A DNA stretch of 64,000 nt, taken from Bartonella bilalgolemi (GTDB taxonomy: Bacteria > Pseudomonadota > Alphaproteobacteria > Rhizobiales > Rhizobiaceae). Of this stretch, positions 48,368 to 57,890 are shown one piece after another; positions within the stretch are counted from its first letter, which is position 1, and every line of letters begins with the position of its first letter. The position numbers and the translations under genes are program-made. Under the pieces are notes generated by a model that saw nothing but the letters and a program-made list of their open reading frames with translations, was not told the origin of the DNA and did not search any database. Location: NCBI RefSeq assembly GCF_023500045.1, contig NZ_JAMCOF010000002.1, forward strand, positions 161,811-225,810. The letters run 5' to 3'.

Positions 48368-49316
48368 CAATCATTTCCTCTTCTTCATCAATAGGATTTG
48401 TAACTCGGATAGAAAAACTTGTCCCAATTTTACCAAGGGAGCATTTATAAAGTGATTTATTGCCACTGCGTAATCTAATTTGTTTTACAGCATTGGCAGG
48501 AAGGGGTAAAATCTGCCCTACTTTGAGGGTGGATAATTCATTTAAAGTCATTGATCCCTGTTGAATAAAAGCTTCAATGCATACACGTGATCGACTGACT
48601 TCTTGTTTTAAACGTTTGGCCCAAAGGGGATCAGTTCGTTTTGCAGGAGTGCGGAGCGCACGCGTAACAGCTTCTTGGATAGGGCGGTGGCAACTGCGTG
48701 GCATTAAAATATTTACGCGTGTTTCCACTTCACCGCATTTAACTCCGAGCGTGCAGGAAAACATTTGTGATTGGTTAAATGTTTCTGCATTAAATTCTTG
48801 TGCTTTACATGTTTGTTTGAAGATTAAAAGTGATCCATCACCGATACCAAAGACACCATCTAATGCATAGGCTAATAATTTTCCAAAAGTTGCACCGACT
48901 TTGCATTCTGTTAGGCTAAAAGGGCGTCCATTACGATTTGTGACCATGGGTTCTGAAGCCCCAAAAAACACTTCTGTTGCGAGTTCTACGAGTGTTGCAT
49001 CAAGAACAAAAATAACATCATCTCCCCAACGATCAGAATTAAAATAAATCAAAAGTGCTTCTGTTCCAATCGCTTGAGTAATCTGATCTGCTTTGAGTGT
49101 GTCAAGCGATTGTACATCTGTCGTAAATTTTAAAGATGTGTAATTGCCTAATCGCATACAAAGATTACTTGCTGCATCACGGAAAACATATTGAAATGAC
49201 ATGAGATCATCACTTGATAGGCCTGCCGCACGCAAAATATGTTGGGTCAGTGCATCTTGTTTTTTATCTTCTTGCACTTTTTCTTCGTTTGCTTGTTTTT
49301 CGATCGGTTCAGTCAT
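48348..49316 (-). CDS. fliM: Flagellar motor switch protein FliM
   Basis: A 322-residue C-ring protein of the rhizobial FliM type. A charged N-terminal tail (EKQANEEKVQEDKKQDALTQ) is followed by the CheC-like middle domain (ALLIYFNSDRWGDDVIFVLD, ATLVELATEVFFGA) and a C-terminal SpoA domain (GSMTLNELSTLKVGQILPLP, VKQIRLRSGNKSLYKCSLGK). It begins 2 bases after the motA stop, so motA-fliM are cotranscribed. Confidence 0.9.
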   Translation of the reverse strand: MTEPIEKQANEEKVQEDKKQDALTQHILRAAGLSSDDLMSFQYVFRDAASNLCMRLGNYTSLKFTTDVQSLDTLKADQITQAIGTEALLIYFNSDRWGDDVIFVLDATLVELATEVFFGASEPMVTNRNGRPFSLTECKVGATFGKLLAYALDGVFGIGDGSLLIFKQTCKAQEFNAETFNQSQMFSCTLGVKCGEVETRVNILMPRSCHRPIQEAVTRALRTPAKRTDPLWAKRLKQEVSRSRVCIEAFIQQGSMTLNELSTLKVGQILPLPANAVKQIRLRSGNKSLYKCSLGKIGTSFSIRVTNPIDEEEEMIDELVHV

Positions 49317-49318
49317 AT

Positions 49319-50194
49319 TTAGGCAGCCTCTTTTTCAGTACCTTGACCAGCGATTGCATGTTGTTCCATAACATCGATTGTTGGACGGTCTTTTGCTGAG
49401 ATGGTTTTACGACCGTATTCAAGTGCTATTTGGGGTATTGCGCCATTCATGTATGCCAACAATGTTTGTTTAACAACAATGTAAATACGCACTTTTTTAT
49501 TACGCACTGTTTTGATTTTTGAAGCTAGAGGGCCAAAGATACCATAGGCAAAAAAAATGCCAGCAAAGGTTCCTACAAGAGCAGCTCCAATCAAGTGTCC
49601 TAAGACTTCTGGTGGTTCACTAATAGCTCCCATGGCTTTAACTACACCTAAAACAGCTGCGACAATTCCAAGAGCTGGAAGAGCATCAGCCATATTTTGC
49701 ATCGCTTGATAGGGTTTTTGAGAATCGTATGAAATTGTGTGAATTTCTTCATCCATTAAAGCTTCAATTTCAAAATGGCGTGTATTACCCATGACAATAA
49801 GACGGCAATAGTCACAAATAAAATTGGTTAAAGATTCATCTTTTAAGATCAGAGGATATTGCTGAAAGAGTGTAGATTCCTTCGGATTGTCAATATGAGC
49901 TTCCATTTCAGATCTTGACTTTGAACGCATTTCGCGCATAAGCACATAGAGTAAACCCAATAGTGATAAAAAATCTTTTTGTTTTGGGACAGCATCTTTC
50001 ATTGCTTCTATTGTTGCTTTTAGTGTATCTTTAATAGCAGAAAAAGGATTGGAAACAATAAATGTTCCAATAGCTGAGCCTAAAATGATAACAAATTCCC
50101 ATGGTTGTATTAAAACATCAATATGCCCTCCCATAGCGACATAACCACCAAGTATGCATCCAAAAATAATCACTAATCCTATAATAACACCCAA
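49319..50194 (-). CDS. motA: Flagellar stator protein MotA
   Basis: A 291-residue proton-channel stator subunit with four membrane helices. [20 protein letters not shown] starts the first helix. [20 protein letters not shown] and [20 protein letters not shown] are the third and fourth helices with the conserved Pro residues. A large cytoplasmic loop between them contains [15 protein letters not shown]. The frame is open further upstream, but the TTG at 50194, nine bases after AAGGAG, gives the family's normal start. It heads the leftward operon and is divergent from the DUF1217 gene. No motB is in the window. Confidence 0.94.
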   Translation of the reverse strand: MGVIIGLVIIFGCILGGYVAMGGHIDVLIQPWEFVIILGSAIGTFIVSNPFSAIKDTLKATIEAMKDAVPKQKDFLSLLGLLYVLMREMRSKSRSEMEAHIDNPKESTLFQQYPLILKDESLTNFICDYCRLIVMGNTRHFEIEALMDEEIHTISYDSQKPYQAMQNMADALPALGIVAAVLGVVKAMGAISEPPEVLGHLIGAALVGTFAGIFFAYGIFGPLASKIKTVRNKKVRIYIVVKQTLLAYMNGAIPQIALEYGRKTISAKDRPTIDVMEQHAIAGQGTEKEAA

Positions 50195-50441
50195 GGCCGT
50201 GAGCTCCTTATTTTCAATTTTTGTGGAAATATAAATATTTATGCTTGTGTAAAACTTACCATTTATTTGCTTAATATTATAAAAAAGTGTTAAGAGATAT
50301 AATAATATAAAATAAAAAGCATTTAATCTATTAACAAAGACTTGTAAAATAGTTCTTATTAATAATAACAAAATGATTTTATCATAAGTTTTAGACAAGT
50401 TTTATGCTTTAAGTGGGGGTTTGTGTAGAGAGGGATTTTCT

Positions 50442-51242
50442 ATGATTAGCACATATACGAGTTACAGAAGTACAATTGATAATATGAAACAAACGTTTGA
50501 TCGGCTTTTCCAAACGCCACAAGTTAAGCGTGAGACAGACTATTATGTTAAGCATATTATTGGTGTGAAATCAGTTGATGATTTTTTGGCAAATGATAAG
50601 ATCTATAATTATGCTATGAAAGCTTATGGATTGGAAGATATGATTTTTGCTAAAGGCATGATTCGTAAGGTGCTTTCAGATCCTCAGTACGCTTCTCAAT
50701 TAGTAGATAAGCGTTATCAGCAATTTGCAGAGGCATTTAATTTTAGCAAATATGGTGAAAAAGCGACACAAAGAGAGAGCGCAAAAACGATTACAGTGAA
50801 TAAATATATGCAACAAACATTGGAAGTTGAAGCTGGACAAGTTAATGAGGGAACACGTCTTGCTTTGTATTTCACTCGAACTGTTGGCGGAATGGTGAAG
50901 GATAATATTCTGACAGAAAAAAATTGGGCTTACCAGATCCTTAGTGATAAAGCTTTGTCTGCTGTTATTTTTAAGGCCTTCAATATTTCTGAGAATGTGC
51001 TTACATCGCCAATTGAAGCGCAAAAATCTTTGTTAGAGTCACGTATGTCGCTTAAGGATTTACAAGATCCAAAGAAATTGGAACACCTCATTGCAAAATT
51101 TTCTGCTATGTATGATGTTCAAAATCAAACAGTTGTTAATCCCGCTTTAACGATTTTGCAAGGGGCAAATGTAGGCAGAGGGTTAGCTTTTTCAAATGAA
51201 ACAATAATGGCTTTACAATTTTTCAAACAGGGTGGTCTGTAA
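50442..51242 (+). CDS. DUF1217 flagellar-cluster protein
   Basis: A 266-residue protein carrying the DUF1217 pattern (ETDYYVKHIIGVKSVDDFLA, YNYAMKAYGLEDMIFAKGM, KVLSDPQYASQL). It has no signal peptide or membrane segment. Homologs are encoded at the start of the flgF-fliI operon in rhizobia and are suspected flagellar structural or export-associated proteins. Function is not established. ATG 50442, after GAGAGGGA, was chosen over an upstream GTG. Confidence 0.85.
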   Translation: MISTYTSYRSTIDNMKQTFDRLFQTPQVKRETDYYVKHIIGVKSVDDFLANDKIYNYAMKAYGLEDMIFAKGMIRKVLSDPQYASQLVDKRYQQFAEAFNFSKYGEKATQRESAKTITVNKYMQQTLEVEAGQVNEGTRLALYFTRTVGGMVKDNILTEKNWAYQILSDKALSAVIFKAFNISENVLTSPIEAQKSLLESRMSLKDLQDPKKLEHLIAKFSAMYDVQNQTVVNPALTILQGANVGRGLAFSNETIMALQFFKQGGL

Positions 51243-51281
51243 GTAAGTCGTTAGTAAGATTCCAGAAAAGGGACTAGGTAT

Positions 51282-52016
51282 ATGCAAAATCCGATTTATG
51301 TGGGTGTTTCAGGCCAAATTGGTTTGGAACGGCGAATGGAAACTATTGCGCAAAATATGGCGAATGTGAATACACCAGGTTTTCGCGCGGGTGGTATGAA
51401 GTTCGATACATTAGTGTCTTCTGTTGCACATGAACAGGGGGATCGTGTTTTTTTCACAAGTGCTGGCAAAGGATATATTTCCACTGATCGTGGTTCTTTG
51501 ATACAAACGGGTAATGCACTTGATATTGCTGTAACAGGCGACTCCTATTTTTCTATGCAAGCATCTTTCGGACAAGTTTATACTCGTGATGGACGAATGA
51601 TCATGACTCCAGAAGGAGGATTGGTTTCTGTGACAGGGTTGCCTTTTTTAGACGAGGGGGGTGCGCCAATTCAGCTTAATCCAGTAGGGGGAACACTACG
51701 CATTGTAAGTGATGGGAGTATCTATCAGGACAATGCTTTTGTTGGAAAAATTGGTTTATTTCAATTTCAGCCAGGTACCCAGTTGCGTTATGGACCGAAT
51801 TCTTCTGTGATTCCTGATAGAGCTGCTTTTCAGTCAGAAGAGGGAAACGGTGATGGTGTTGTGCAAGGATATATTGAAAGCTCGAATGTGAATGGTGTGG
51901 TAGAGATGACTCGTCTTATTGAAGTAAGCCGTGCTTTTGAACGTGTTGAATCAATGCTTCGTCAGCAAGAAGAAATGCGTTCTAAATCTATTCAAATTCT
52001 AAGTGGAAAAATATAA
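51282..52016 (+). CDS. flgF: Flagellar proximal rod protein FlgF
   Basis: A 244-residue rod protein. The N-terminal rod motif IAQNMANVNTPGFRAGGMKF is followed by a central domain with GNALDIAVTGDSYFSMQA and YTRDGRMIMTPEGGLV. The C-terminal helix is MTRLIEVSRAFERVESMLRQ. Length and motifs distinguish it from flgG at 55.4 kb (264 residues). It is 39 bases after the DUF1217 gene and precedes fliI. Confidence 0.93.
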   Translation: MQNPIYVGVSGQIGLERRMETIAQNMANVNTPGFRAGGMKFDTLVSSVAHEQGDRVFFTSAGKGYISTDRGSLIQTGNALDIAVTGDSYFSMQASFGQVYTRDGRMIMTPEGGLVSVTGLPFLDEGGAPIQLNPVGGTLRIVSDGSIYQDNAFVGKIGLFQFQPGTQLRYGPNSSVIPDRAAFQSEEGNGDGVVQGYIESSNVNGVVEMTRLIEVSRAFERVESMLRQQEEMRSKSIQILSGKI

Positions 52017-52056
52017 ATATTTGATCATAGAAGTTTTATGTTAAAGAGTATGTACA

Positions 52057-53574
52057 ATGCTAGAGAGTAAAAATGGTTCTATGCCAGAAGTTGTTTTAGT
52101 CAATGCTATGCCAAAAACTGATACAGTTATAAATTCTTCTCTTACTGATGCAAAAGACATTGATCCTAATGCTGAGGAATCAGCTGGTATGGCAAATTTT
52201 TTCAAAGAGTCAGCAAATGCTGACATAATTGAGACAACTCCTTCTCCTACTGCTTTAACTCGATTGCTTGATTTTGCAAAACGTAAAAACGATCGTTGTT
52301 CTCACCTTGTGAGTCAAGGTGGGGTTATTAGTGATGTAGCACGGGGAACATTAGTTGCACGTGGTTTATCACAATCTGTCTTATTGGGTGATACAGTGTG
52401 TATTGAGTGTGATACACAGCTTCTACGAGGTGAAATTATTCGTGTTAATGAAGAAAGCGCTTTAATTAAACCTTATGATGAGACTGTTGTTCCTATACTT
52501 TCTGCTTCTGTTTTTCCAAAAGGTCCTCTTTTTGTTGCCCCAGATCGCTCTTGGTGTGGACGGATTGTTAATGCTTTTGGTGAGGCTATTGATGGCAAGG
52601 GGGAGATGTCTTCTGGTCCGCGAAATGTGGCGATTGAGACTTATGCACCTCCAGCATTGAAACGTGCGCGTGTGGGTGCAGGATTGCGTACGGGCGTTAA
52701 GGTTATTGATATTTTCACGCCCCTGTGTTTTGGGCAGCGCATTGGAATTTTTTCTGGTTCTGGGGTAGGGAAGTCGACTCTTTTGTCTATGATGATGCAA
52801 GCTGATCATTTTGATACCGTTGTTTTAGCGCTTACAGGAGAGCGTGGTCGTGAAGTGCGTGATATGCTTGATGATATATTACAAGATAAATTACACAAAT
52901 TGATTGGGGTGATTGCAACAGGTGATGAAAGCCCAATGATGCGGCGTTTAGCTCCAATTATGGCTACAACAATTGCTGAATATTTTTCTTCTTTAGGGGA
53001 TAATGTTTTGCTTGTTGTCGATTCTATTACACGTTATGCGTTAGCAGCCAGAGAAATTGCTATTACTGCTCATGAGCCCCCTGTTTCACGTGGATTTCCT
53101 CCACGAGTTTTTAGTGAATTGCCTCGTTTGTTAGAACGTGCAGGTCCTGGTAGGGAAGGGAAAGGATCTATTACGGGTGTATATGCAGTATTGGTTGATG
53201 GTGATGACCATAATGATCCTATTGCTGATACTATTCGTGGGATTTTGGATGGTCATATTGTTCTTGATCGTGCTATTGCTGCACAGGGACGATTTCCTGC
53301 TGTTGATATCCTTTCGTCTATTTCACGTTTGGCATCTCATAGCTGGACACCTGAACAATGTACATTGGTTAAAAATTTGAAAGAGATGATTTTTCGCTAT
53401 GAAGAAACACGTGATTTACGTGCTATGGGTGCTTATCGTCCAGGAACAGATCATATTCTTGATCAAGCTGTCTTTTTAGTGCCCGCTGTTTATACTGCAA
53501 TGAAGCAAAATCCTGATATGCCACTTATTATTGATCCCTATGAAGAATTGGCTAAATTATTGAAAAGTCAATAA
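52057..53574 (+). CDS. fliI: Flagellum-specific ATPase FliI
   Basis: A 505-residue hexameric export ATPase related to F1-beta. Walker A GIFSGSGVGKSTLLSMMMQ is near residue 233, with LTGERGREVRDMLDD and Walker B VLLVVDSITRYALAAREI. The C-terminal part has RGILDGHIVLDRAIAAQGRF. The first 70 residues are polar and poorly conserved (SKNG-type acidic stretch), making the protein somewhat longer than usual. The true start may lie further in. No liaison gene fliH follows directly. Confidence 0.95.
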   Translation: MLESKNGSMPEVVLVNAMPKTDTVINSSLTDAKDIDPNAEESAGMANFFKESANADIIETTPSPTALTRLLDFAKRKNDRCSHLVSQGGVISDVARGTLVARGLSQSVLLGDTVCIECDTQLLRGEIIRVNEESALIKPYDETVVPILSASVFPKGPLFVAPDRSWCGRIVNAFGEAIDGKGEMSSGPRNVAIETYAPPALKRARVGAGLRTGVKVIDIFTPLCFGQRIGIFSGSGVGKSTLLSMMMQADHFDTVVLALTGERGREVRDMLDDILQDKLHKLIGVIATGDESPMMRRLAPIMATTIAEYFSSLGDNVLLVVDSITRYALAAREIAITAHEPPVSRGFPPRVFSELPRLLERAGPGREGKGSITGVYAVLVDGDDHNDPIADTIRGILDGHIVLDRAIAAQGRFPAVDILSSISRLASHSWTPEQCTLVKNLKEMIFRYEETRDLRAMGAYRPGTDHILDQAVFLVPAVYTAMKQNPDMPLIIDPYEELAKLLKSQ

Positions 53575-54158
53575 CGGCTGATAGGAAAAAAGGTAGAATT
53601 CTTTTTCAAGAGATTATATTTTGTTGTGTACAGGTTTGTGTTTGGTTAGTATTTTTTCTTTTTATGGCTTATGATTTGTTTAGAGAAGGCAACGTTAGGT
53701 GTTTTAGAGAGCTTCATCGGTTTTCTTATAAGTCTGATAAATTAAGAGCATGTTTGCAAAGTTCTGTGTGAATCTCCTGATAGAAAAAGGAGTACTGTTT
53801 GAAAAGGTTGTTCTTTCATTGATGATAAGCTGTATAGATTGATTTTAAGTCAAGCCTTAACGGACAAGATGAGGTTTTTTTCTTGATTAGGTGTAAAAAA
53901 TTCCTCTTCTCAAAAAGATGAAGGATGGCATCGCGGTGGTTGAGTGTGATGCGTATGTTGTTTATTAAGTCAGGAAGTTAATTCATTCATGACAGTTAGC
54001 GTCTTGCTATTATAGTTAATAAAAGCAAGGTGTGGTAGAGAGACATCTATAGTGCGGGGCGGGGTATGATTTCATTTTCTTGTAGATTTAAAAATGCGAA
54101 GGCAAGTCTCGCACAAGTTTTCTTTCTTATGATGGTTTGGAGTAAAAGGATAAGAATT
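53575..54158. other. Region between fliI and flgB, possibly a decayed flagellar gene
   Basis: About 580 bases with many stops in all frames. It is less AT-rich in feel than other gaps in the window and contains word usage reminiscent of coding DNA (for example around 53660-53750 and 53930-53960). Rhizobial clusters often have one unnamed gene at this spot, so a remnant is plausible but unproven. The end holds the flgB ribosome site AGGA. Confidence 0.4.
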
Positions 54159-54545
54159 ATGGATTCGGTTAATTTTTTTGAGATGGCAAATAAACAAGCA
54201 GATTGGTTATCTGTTCGTCAAAAGGCGATTGCGAGTAATGTTGCGAATGCAAATACACCTGGGTATAAAGCCCGTGATGTAGAGGACTTTACAGCTATTT
54301 TACAAAATAAAACGATTTCTATGGCTGTAACGAATGTTCATCATATGGATATAACCGAAAATGGTATGGAAACTCATGTTATCCGTCCTGAAAATATTAT
54401 GGAAGTGACTCATTCAGGTAATGATGTCAATTTAGAAGAAGAAATGCGTAAAGGAGGAGATATTAGTCGCGAAATATCTCTTAACACTGCTATTGTAAAA
54501 GCTTTTCATCGAATGACAATGGCAACAGTTAGAGGAGGAGCTTAA
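54159..54545 (+). CDS. flgB: Flagellar rod protein FlgB
   Basis: A 128-residue proximal rod protein. QKAIASNVANANTPGYKARD is the rod signature near residue 25. The C-terminal helix is SLNTAIVKAFHRMTMATVRG. The frame is open from 54066; ATG 54159, eight bases after AGGA, gives the usual length (MDSVNFFEMANKQ). It is followed 2 bases later by flgC. Confidence 0.94.
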   Translation: MDSVNFFEMANKQADWLSVRQKAIASNVANANTPGYKARDVEDFTAILQNKTISMAVTNVHHMDITENGMETHVIRPENIMEVTHSGNDVNLEEEMRKGGDISREISLNTAIVKAFHRMTMATVRGGA

Positions 54546-54547
54546 GG

Positions 54548-54964
54548 ATGTCTGATCGCCTTATTGCAGCAGAACAGATTGCTACAACCGGTTTGAGTGC
54601 TCAGTCAACACGTTTGCGTGTTATTGCTGAAAATTTAGCCAATATCAATTCAACGGGAAAGTCACCAGGTGCTCGACCTTATCAGCGCAAAACAGTGAGT
54701 TTTGAAGCAACGCTTAATCCTTATATTGATGCACAAGGTGTGCATGTGACACGTATTAGCACTGATAAAGCGCCTTTTATTATGCGTTATGAACCTGGTC
54801 ATTTAGCTGCTGATAGTAATGGTTATGTGAAATATCCTAATGTGAATTCAATTATAGAAATGGCAGATATGCGTGAAGCAAATCGCTCATATGAAGCAAA
54901 TTTACAAGTAATTCGCCAAGCACGTGATTTAGTCTCACAAACGATTGATTTATTAAAAGGATAA
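54548..54964 (+). CDS. flgC: Flagellar rod protein FlgC
   Basis: A 138-residue rod protein with GLSAQSTRLRVIAENLANIN, STGKSPGARPYQRKTVSF and the C-terminal MADMREANRSYEANLQVIRQ with ARDLVSQTIDLLKG. It sits between flgB (2 bases) and fliE (56 bases) in the rod operon. Confidence 0.95.
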   Translation: MSDRLIAAEQIATTGLSAQSTRLRVIAENLANINSTGKSPGARPYQRKTVSFEATLNPYIDAQGVHVTRISTDKAPFIMRYEPGHLAADSNGYVKYPNVNSIIEMADMREANRSYEANLQVIRQARDLVSQTIDLLKG

Positions 54965-55020
54965 GGTGTTTTATCATCTTAATTAATGGTTTTAGTTTGA
55001 ATTTTGTAGGAGTGTATAAA

Positions 55021-55365
55021 ATGATTGAAGCATTGACTTCTGTTATGTCACACAATGTTCTTGATTCATTAGGGCAAGGCAGTGCACAAATGAATAGTCT
55101 TAATGGGCAGCAGATATCGCCTGGTATAATTGAAAGAGAAAACAAAGTCAGCTTTGATCAGGTTTTATCTGAGGTTGTAGAAGTTGTTGGTACAAAATTA
55201 CAAACAGCAGAAAATCTTTCTATAGGTAGAATCTCTGGGAGTGATGTTGGTGTGCGTGAGGTTGTGAATTCGGTAATGGAGGCTGAACGGTCTTTAAGTA
55301 CAGCTATTGCTCTTCGTGACAAGCTTGTACAAGCATATCTTGAAGTAAGTCGGATGCAAATTTAG
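55021..55365 (+). CDS. fliE: Flagellar hook-basal body protein FliE
   Basis: A 114-residue protein joining the MS ring to the rod. The C-terminal half is conserved: VREVVNSVMEAERSLSTAIA and RDKLVQAYLEVSRMQI. The frame starts at a TTG at 54997; ATG 55021, with TAGGAG just upstream, is preferred. It is flanked by flgC and flgG, the standard order. Confidence 0.93.
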   Translation: MIEALTSVMSHNVLDSLGQGSAQMNSLNGQQISPGIIERENKVSFDQVLSEVVEVVGTKLQTAENLSIGRISGSDVGVREVVNSVMEAERSLSTAIALRDKLVQAYLEVSRMQI

Positions 55366-55405
55366 GATGAGCACAATAGTGCTTAGAAAAGTATAGGAAA
55401 AAATT

Positions 55406-56200
55406 ATGGTCATGAAATCACTGTCAATTGCAGCAACGGGTATGGCTGCCCAGCAAACTAATCTTGATGTTATTGCTAATAATATGGCGAATATTAACAC
55501 AACTGGTTTCAAGCGTGGGCGTGCAGAATTTGCAGACTTGATGTATGTTGCAGATCGTGCAGTTGGTGTTCCTAATATGCTTAATCAAGCTATTATACCT
55601 GAAGGAGCAATGATTGGGATGGGTGTGCGTACTGCTGCTGTTCGTACGGTTAATACGCAGGGGGCTTTTGTGCAAACTGGTAATGCTTTGGATTTGGCTA
55701 TTAATGGAAATGGTTGGTTTGAAATACAAGATCCCAATGGAAATGTTTTTTATACTCGTTCAGGTGCTTTTAATTTAAGTGAAACAGGGCAGATAATAAC
55801 GTTAGATGGTAATTTAGTGCAGCCTGTTGTTACTATTCCTATAGGGAGCAAAAATATTACAGTCAGTTCTGATGGGACAATTTATTATCAAACGGATACA
55901 GATCCTAATGCTGTAGAAGCGGGACGGCTTCGTTTAGTGAATTTTGTTAATGAGGTAGGTCTAGAGCCAATAGGAGATAACCTTTTTCGTGAGACACAAG
56001 CTTCTGGTGCACCGGTTCCAGGAGATCCAAAGGAGGATGGATATGGCAGCATTATGCAAGCAATGCTTGAAGCTTCTAATGTTGATCCAGTCAAAGAAAT
56101 GACAGAGCTCATTGCAGCACAGCGCTCTTATGAAATGAATTCTAAAGTTATTCAAGCATCAGATGAAATGGCAGCAGTTGTTTCTAAAAATCTGAGGTAA
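55406..56200 (+). CDS. flgG: Flagellar distal rod protein FlgG
   Basis: A 264-residue distal rod protein. The N-terminus has [20 protein letters not shown] and [20 protein letters not shown]. The middle has [20 protein letters not shown]. The C-terminus has [20 protein letters not shown] and [15 protein letters not shown]. The size is normal. A second ATG two codons in is possible. It is 5 bases from flgA. Confidence 0.95.
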   Translation: MVMKSLSIAATGMAAQQTNLDVIANNMANINTTGFKRGRAEFADLMYVADRAVGVPNMLNQAIIPEGAMIGMGVRTAAVRTVNTQGAFVQTGNALDLAINGNGWFEIQDPNGNVFYTRSGAFNLSETGQIITLDGNLVQPVVTIPIGSKNITVSSDGTIYYQTDTDPNAVEAGRLRLVNFVNEVGLEPIGDNLFRETQASGAPVPGDPKEDGYGSIMQAMLEASNVDPVKEMTELIAAQRSYEMNSKVIQASDEMAAVVSKNLR

Positions 56201-56205
56201 ATGGT

Positions 56206-56664
56206 ATGAAAAATCTTTCGTTTTTGCTTATAAATTTTTTGCTTTCATTTTTTTTATTAACAGCAGCTTATGCTGATCGGATTAGTTTTCTGGTTCCTGA
56301 TAAGTCTGTTTATGCTGGTCAGCGTATAAGCGATATAGGTTTAAGCGAAAAGCATTTTTTTATTAAATCTGATGCAGCTTCCTTGTATGTGACGGATATG
56401 AAACAAATTCTTCATAAGGTGGCGAAACGTACTTTAACAGCAGGCAGGCCTATGTCTCTTTCTTCTTTGGGAGATCCAGTTTTGGTCGAGCGTGGTCAGG
56501 CAACAAAGTTGATTTTTCAAACACATAATTTGCAAATTACAGCTCTAGGAGTTGTTTTACAGTCGGGATCTTCTGGTGATGTCATTCGTGTTCGCAATTC
56601 TGATTCAGGACGTGTGGTTACAGGAACCGTTTTGCAAAATGGTGATGTAAGAGTAGGTTTTTAA
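56206..56664 (+). CDS. flgA: Flagellar P-ring assembly chaperone FlgA
   Basis: A 152-residue exported protein. A signal peptide (FLLINFLLSFFLLTAAYA, cleavage before DRI) is followed by an SAF/FlgA domain (LTAGRPMSLSSLGDPVLVER, LQITALGVVLQSGSSGDVIR, VTGTVLQNGDVRVGF). It chaperones FlgI in the periplasm. It is 5 bases from both neighbours, in the order flgG-flgA-flgI. Confidence 0.93.
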   Translation: MKNLSFLLINFLLSFFLLTAAYADRISFLVPDKSVYAGQRISDIGLSEKHFFIKSDAASLYVTDMKQILHKVAKRTLTAGRPMSLSSLGDPVLVERGQATKLIFQTHNLQITALGVVLQSGSSGDVIRVRNSDSGRVVTGTVLQNGDVRVGF

Positions 56665-56669
56665 TAGTT

Positions 56670-57890
56670 ATGCGTTTTTTTGCTTATTTCTTGTCTTTTT
56701 TTGTTCTCTTTATTCCAGCATTTGCAGATGAAGGCGGAAAAAATGTTGAACAATATAACTCTACAGTGGAAGCTGATGCTGCTTGGTTAGGTTCGGGCGG
56801 TCATCCTTCACAGATGCATTATTCAGATTTAGCACGTTCAAGTGCAGTAGCTCGTTTAAAAGATATTGCAGTTGTTCAGGGTGTTCGTTCTAATCAATTG
56901 GTGGGTTATGGTTTGGTGATCGGTTTAAATGGTACGGGTGACTCTTTACGAAATGCACCTTTTACAGAGCAATCTATGCGGGCTATGCTGGATAATTTAG
57001 GAATTAGCCCTCCTGCTGGTGCATCGCGTATCAATAATGTAGCCGCTGTTATTGTAACTGCTGAAATGATGCCCTTTGCAACTCCAGGATCACGGATTGA
57101 TGTAACGGTTTCTTCTTTGGGAGATGCGACATCTTTACAAGGGGGCACATTAGTGATGACACCGCTTCTTGGAGCAGATGGTAAAACTTATGCAGTGGCA
57201 CAAGGCAATATGGTTATTTCTGGTTTTGGCACTAAGGGAGCCGCAGAAAGTGTAACCCAAGGTGTACCTACATCGGGTCGTATTCCAAATGGTGCACTTG
57301 TAGAGCGCAAGGTTGATGGAAATTTCAATCATAGTAACGAGATTATTATAGAGTTACGAAATTCTGATTTTTCAACAGCAGTTCGTATGTCTGATCTAAT
57401 TAATATTTTTGCTAATAAGCGTTATAAACAAAGTGTTGCTAGAGAGCGTGATGCAAAAACCATTGTTTTAAATAAACCACGCAGTGTTTCAGTTGCACGC
57501 TTTATTGCTGAAATTGAAGGATTACCTATTCCTACCGATGAGGTCGCGCGTGTAGTCGTTGATGAACGTACGGGAACTGTTGTTATTGGTGAAAAAGTGC
57601 GCGTTTCACGTGTTGCTATTTCACATGGCAGCTTAACAGTACGTGTAACAGAGGAACCGAGTGTTTCACAGCCTAATCCTTTTAGTGAAACAGGTGATAC
57701 AATTGTGGTTCCGAGAACATCAATTGATGTTGATCAGTCACCATCTAATATTGGTATTTTGAATGGCGTCGATTTAGATAATCTCGTTAAAGGATTAAAT
57801 CAAATTGGTGTCAAACCAACAGCAATTATAGCAGTTCTGCAGGCAATTAAAACCTCGGGTGCTCTTCATGCGGAGCTTGTTGTACAATGA
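56670..57890 (+). CDS. flgI: Flagellar P-ring protein FlgI
   Basis: A 406-residue periplasmic P-ring protein. It has a signal peptide (FFAYFLSFFVLFIPAFA), then an extra polar stretch of about 40 residues (GGKNVEQYNSTVEADAAWLG) not usual in the family. The conserved body follows: ARLKDIAVVQGVRSNQLVGY, GLVIGLNGTGDSLRNAPFTE, VTVSSLGDATSLQGGTLVMT, with C-terminal DLDNLVKGLNQIGVKPTAII. The stop overlaps the motE start by 4 bases. Confidence 0.95.
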   Translation: MRFFAYFLSFFVLFIPAFADEGGKNVEQYNSTVEADAAWLGSGGHPSQMHYSDLARSSAVARLKDIAVVQGVRSNQLVGYGLVIGLNGTGDSLRNAPFTEQSMRAMLDNLGISPPAGASRINNVAAVIVTAEMMPFATPGSRIDVTVSSLGDATSLQGGTLVMTPLLGADGKTYAVAQGNMVISGFGTKGAAESVTQGVPTSGRIPNGALVERKVDGNFNHSNEIIIELRNSDFSTAVRMSDLINIFANKRYKQSVARERDAKTIVLNKPRSVSVARFIAEIEGLPIPTDEVARVVVDERTGTVVIGEKVRVSRVAISHGSLTVRVTEEPSVSQPNPFSETGDTIVVPRTSIDVDQSPSNIGILNGVDLDNLVKGLNQIGVKPTAIIAVLQAIKTSGALHAELVVQ

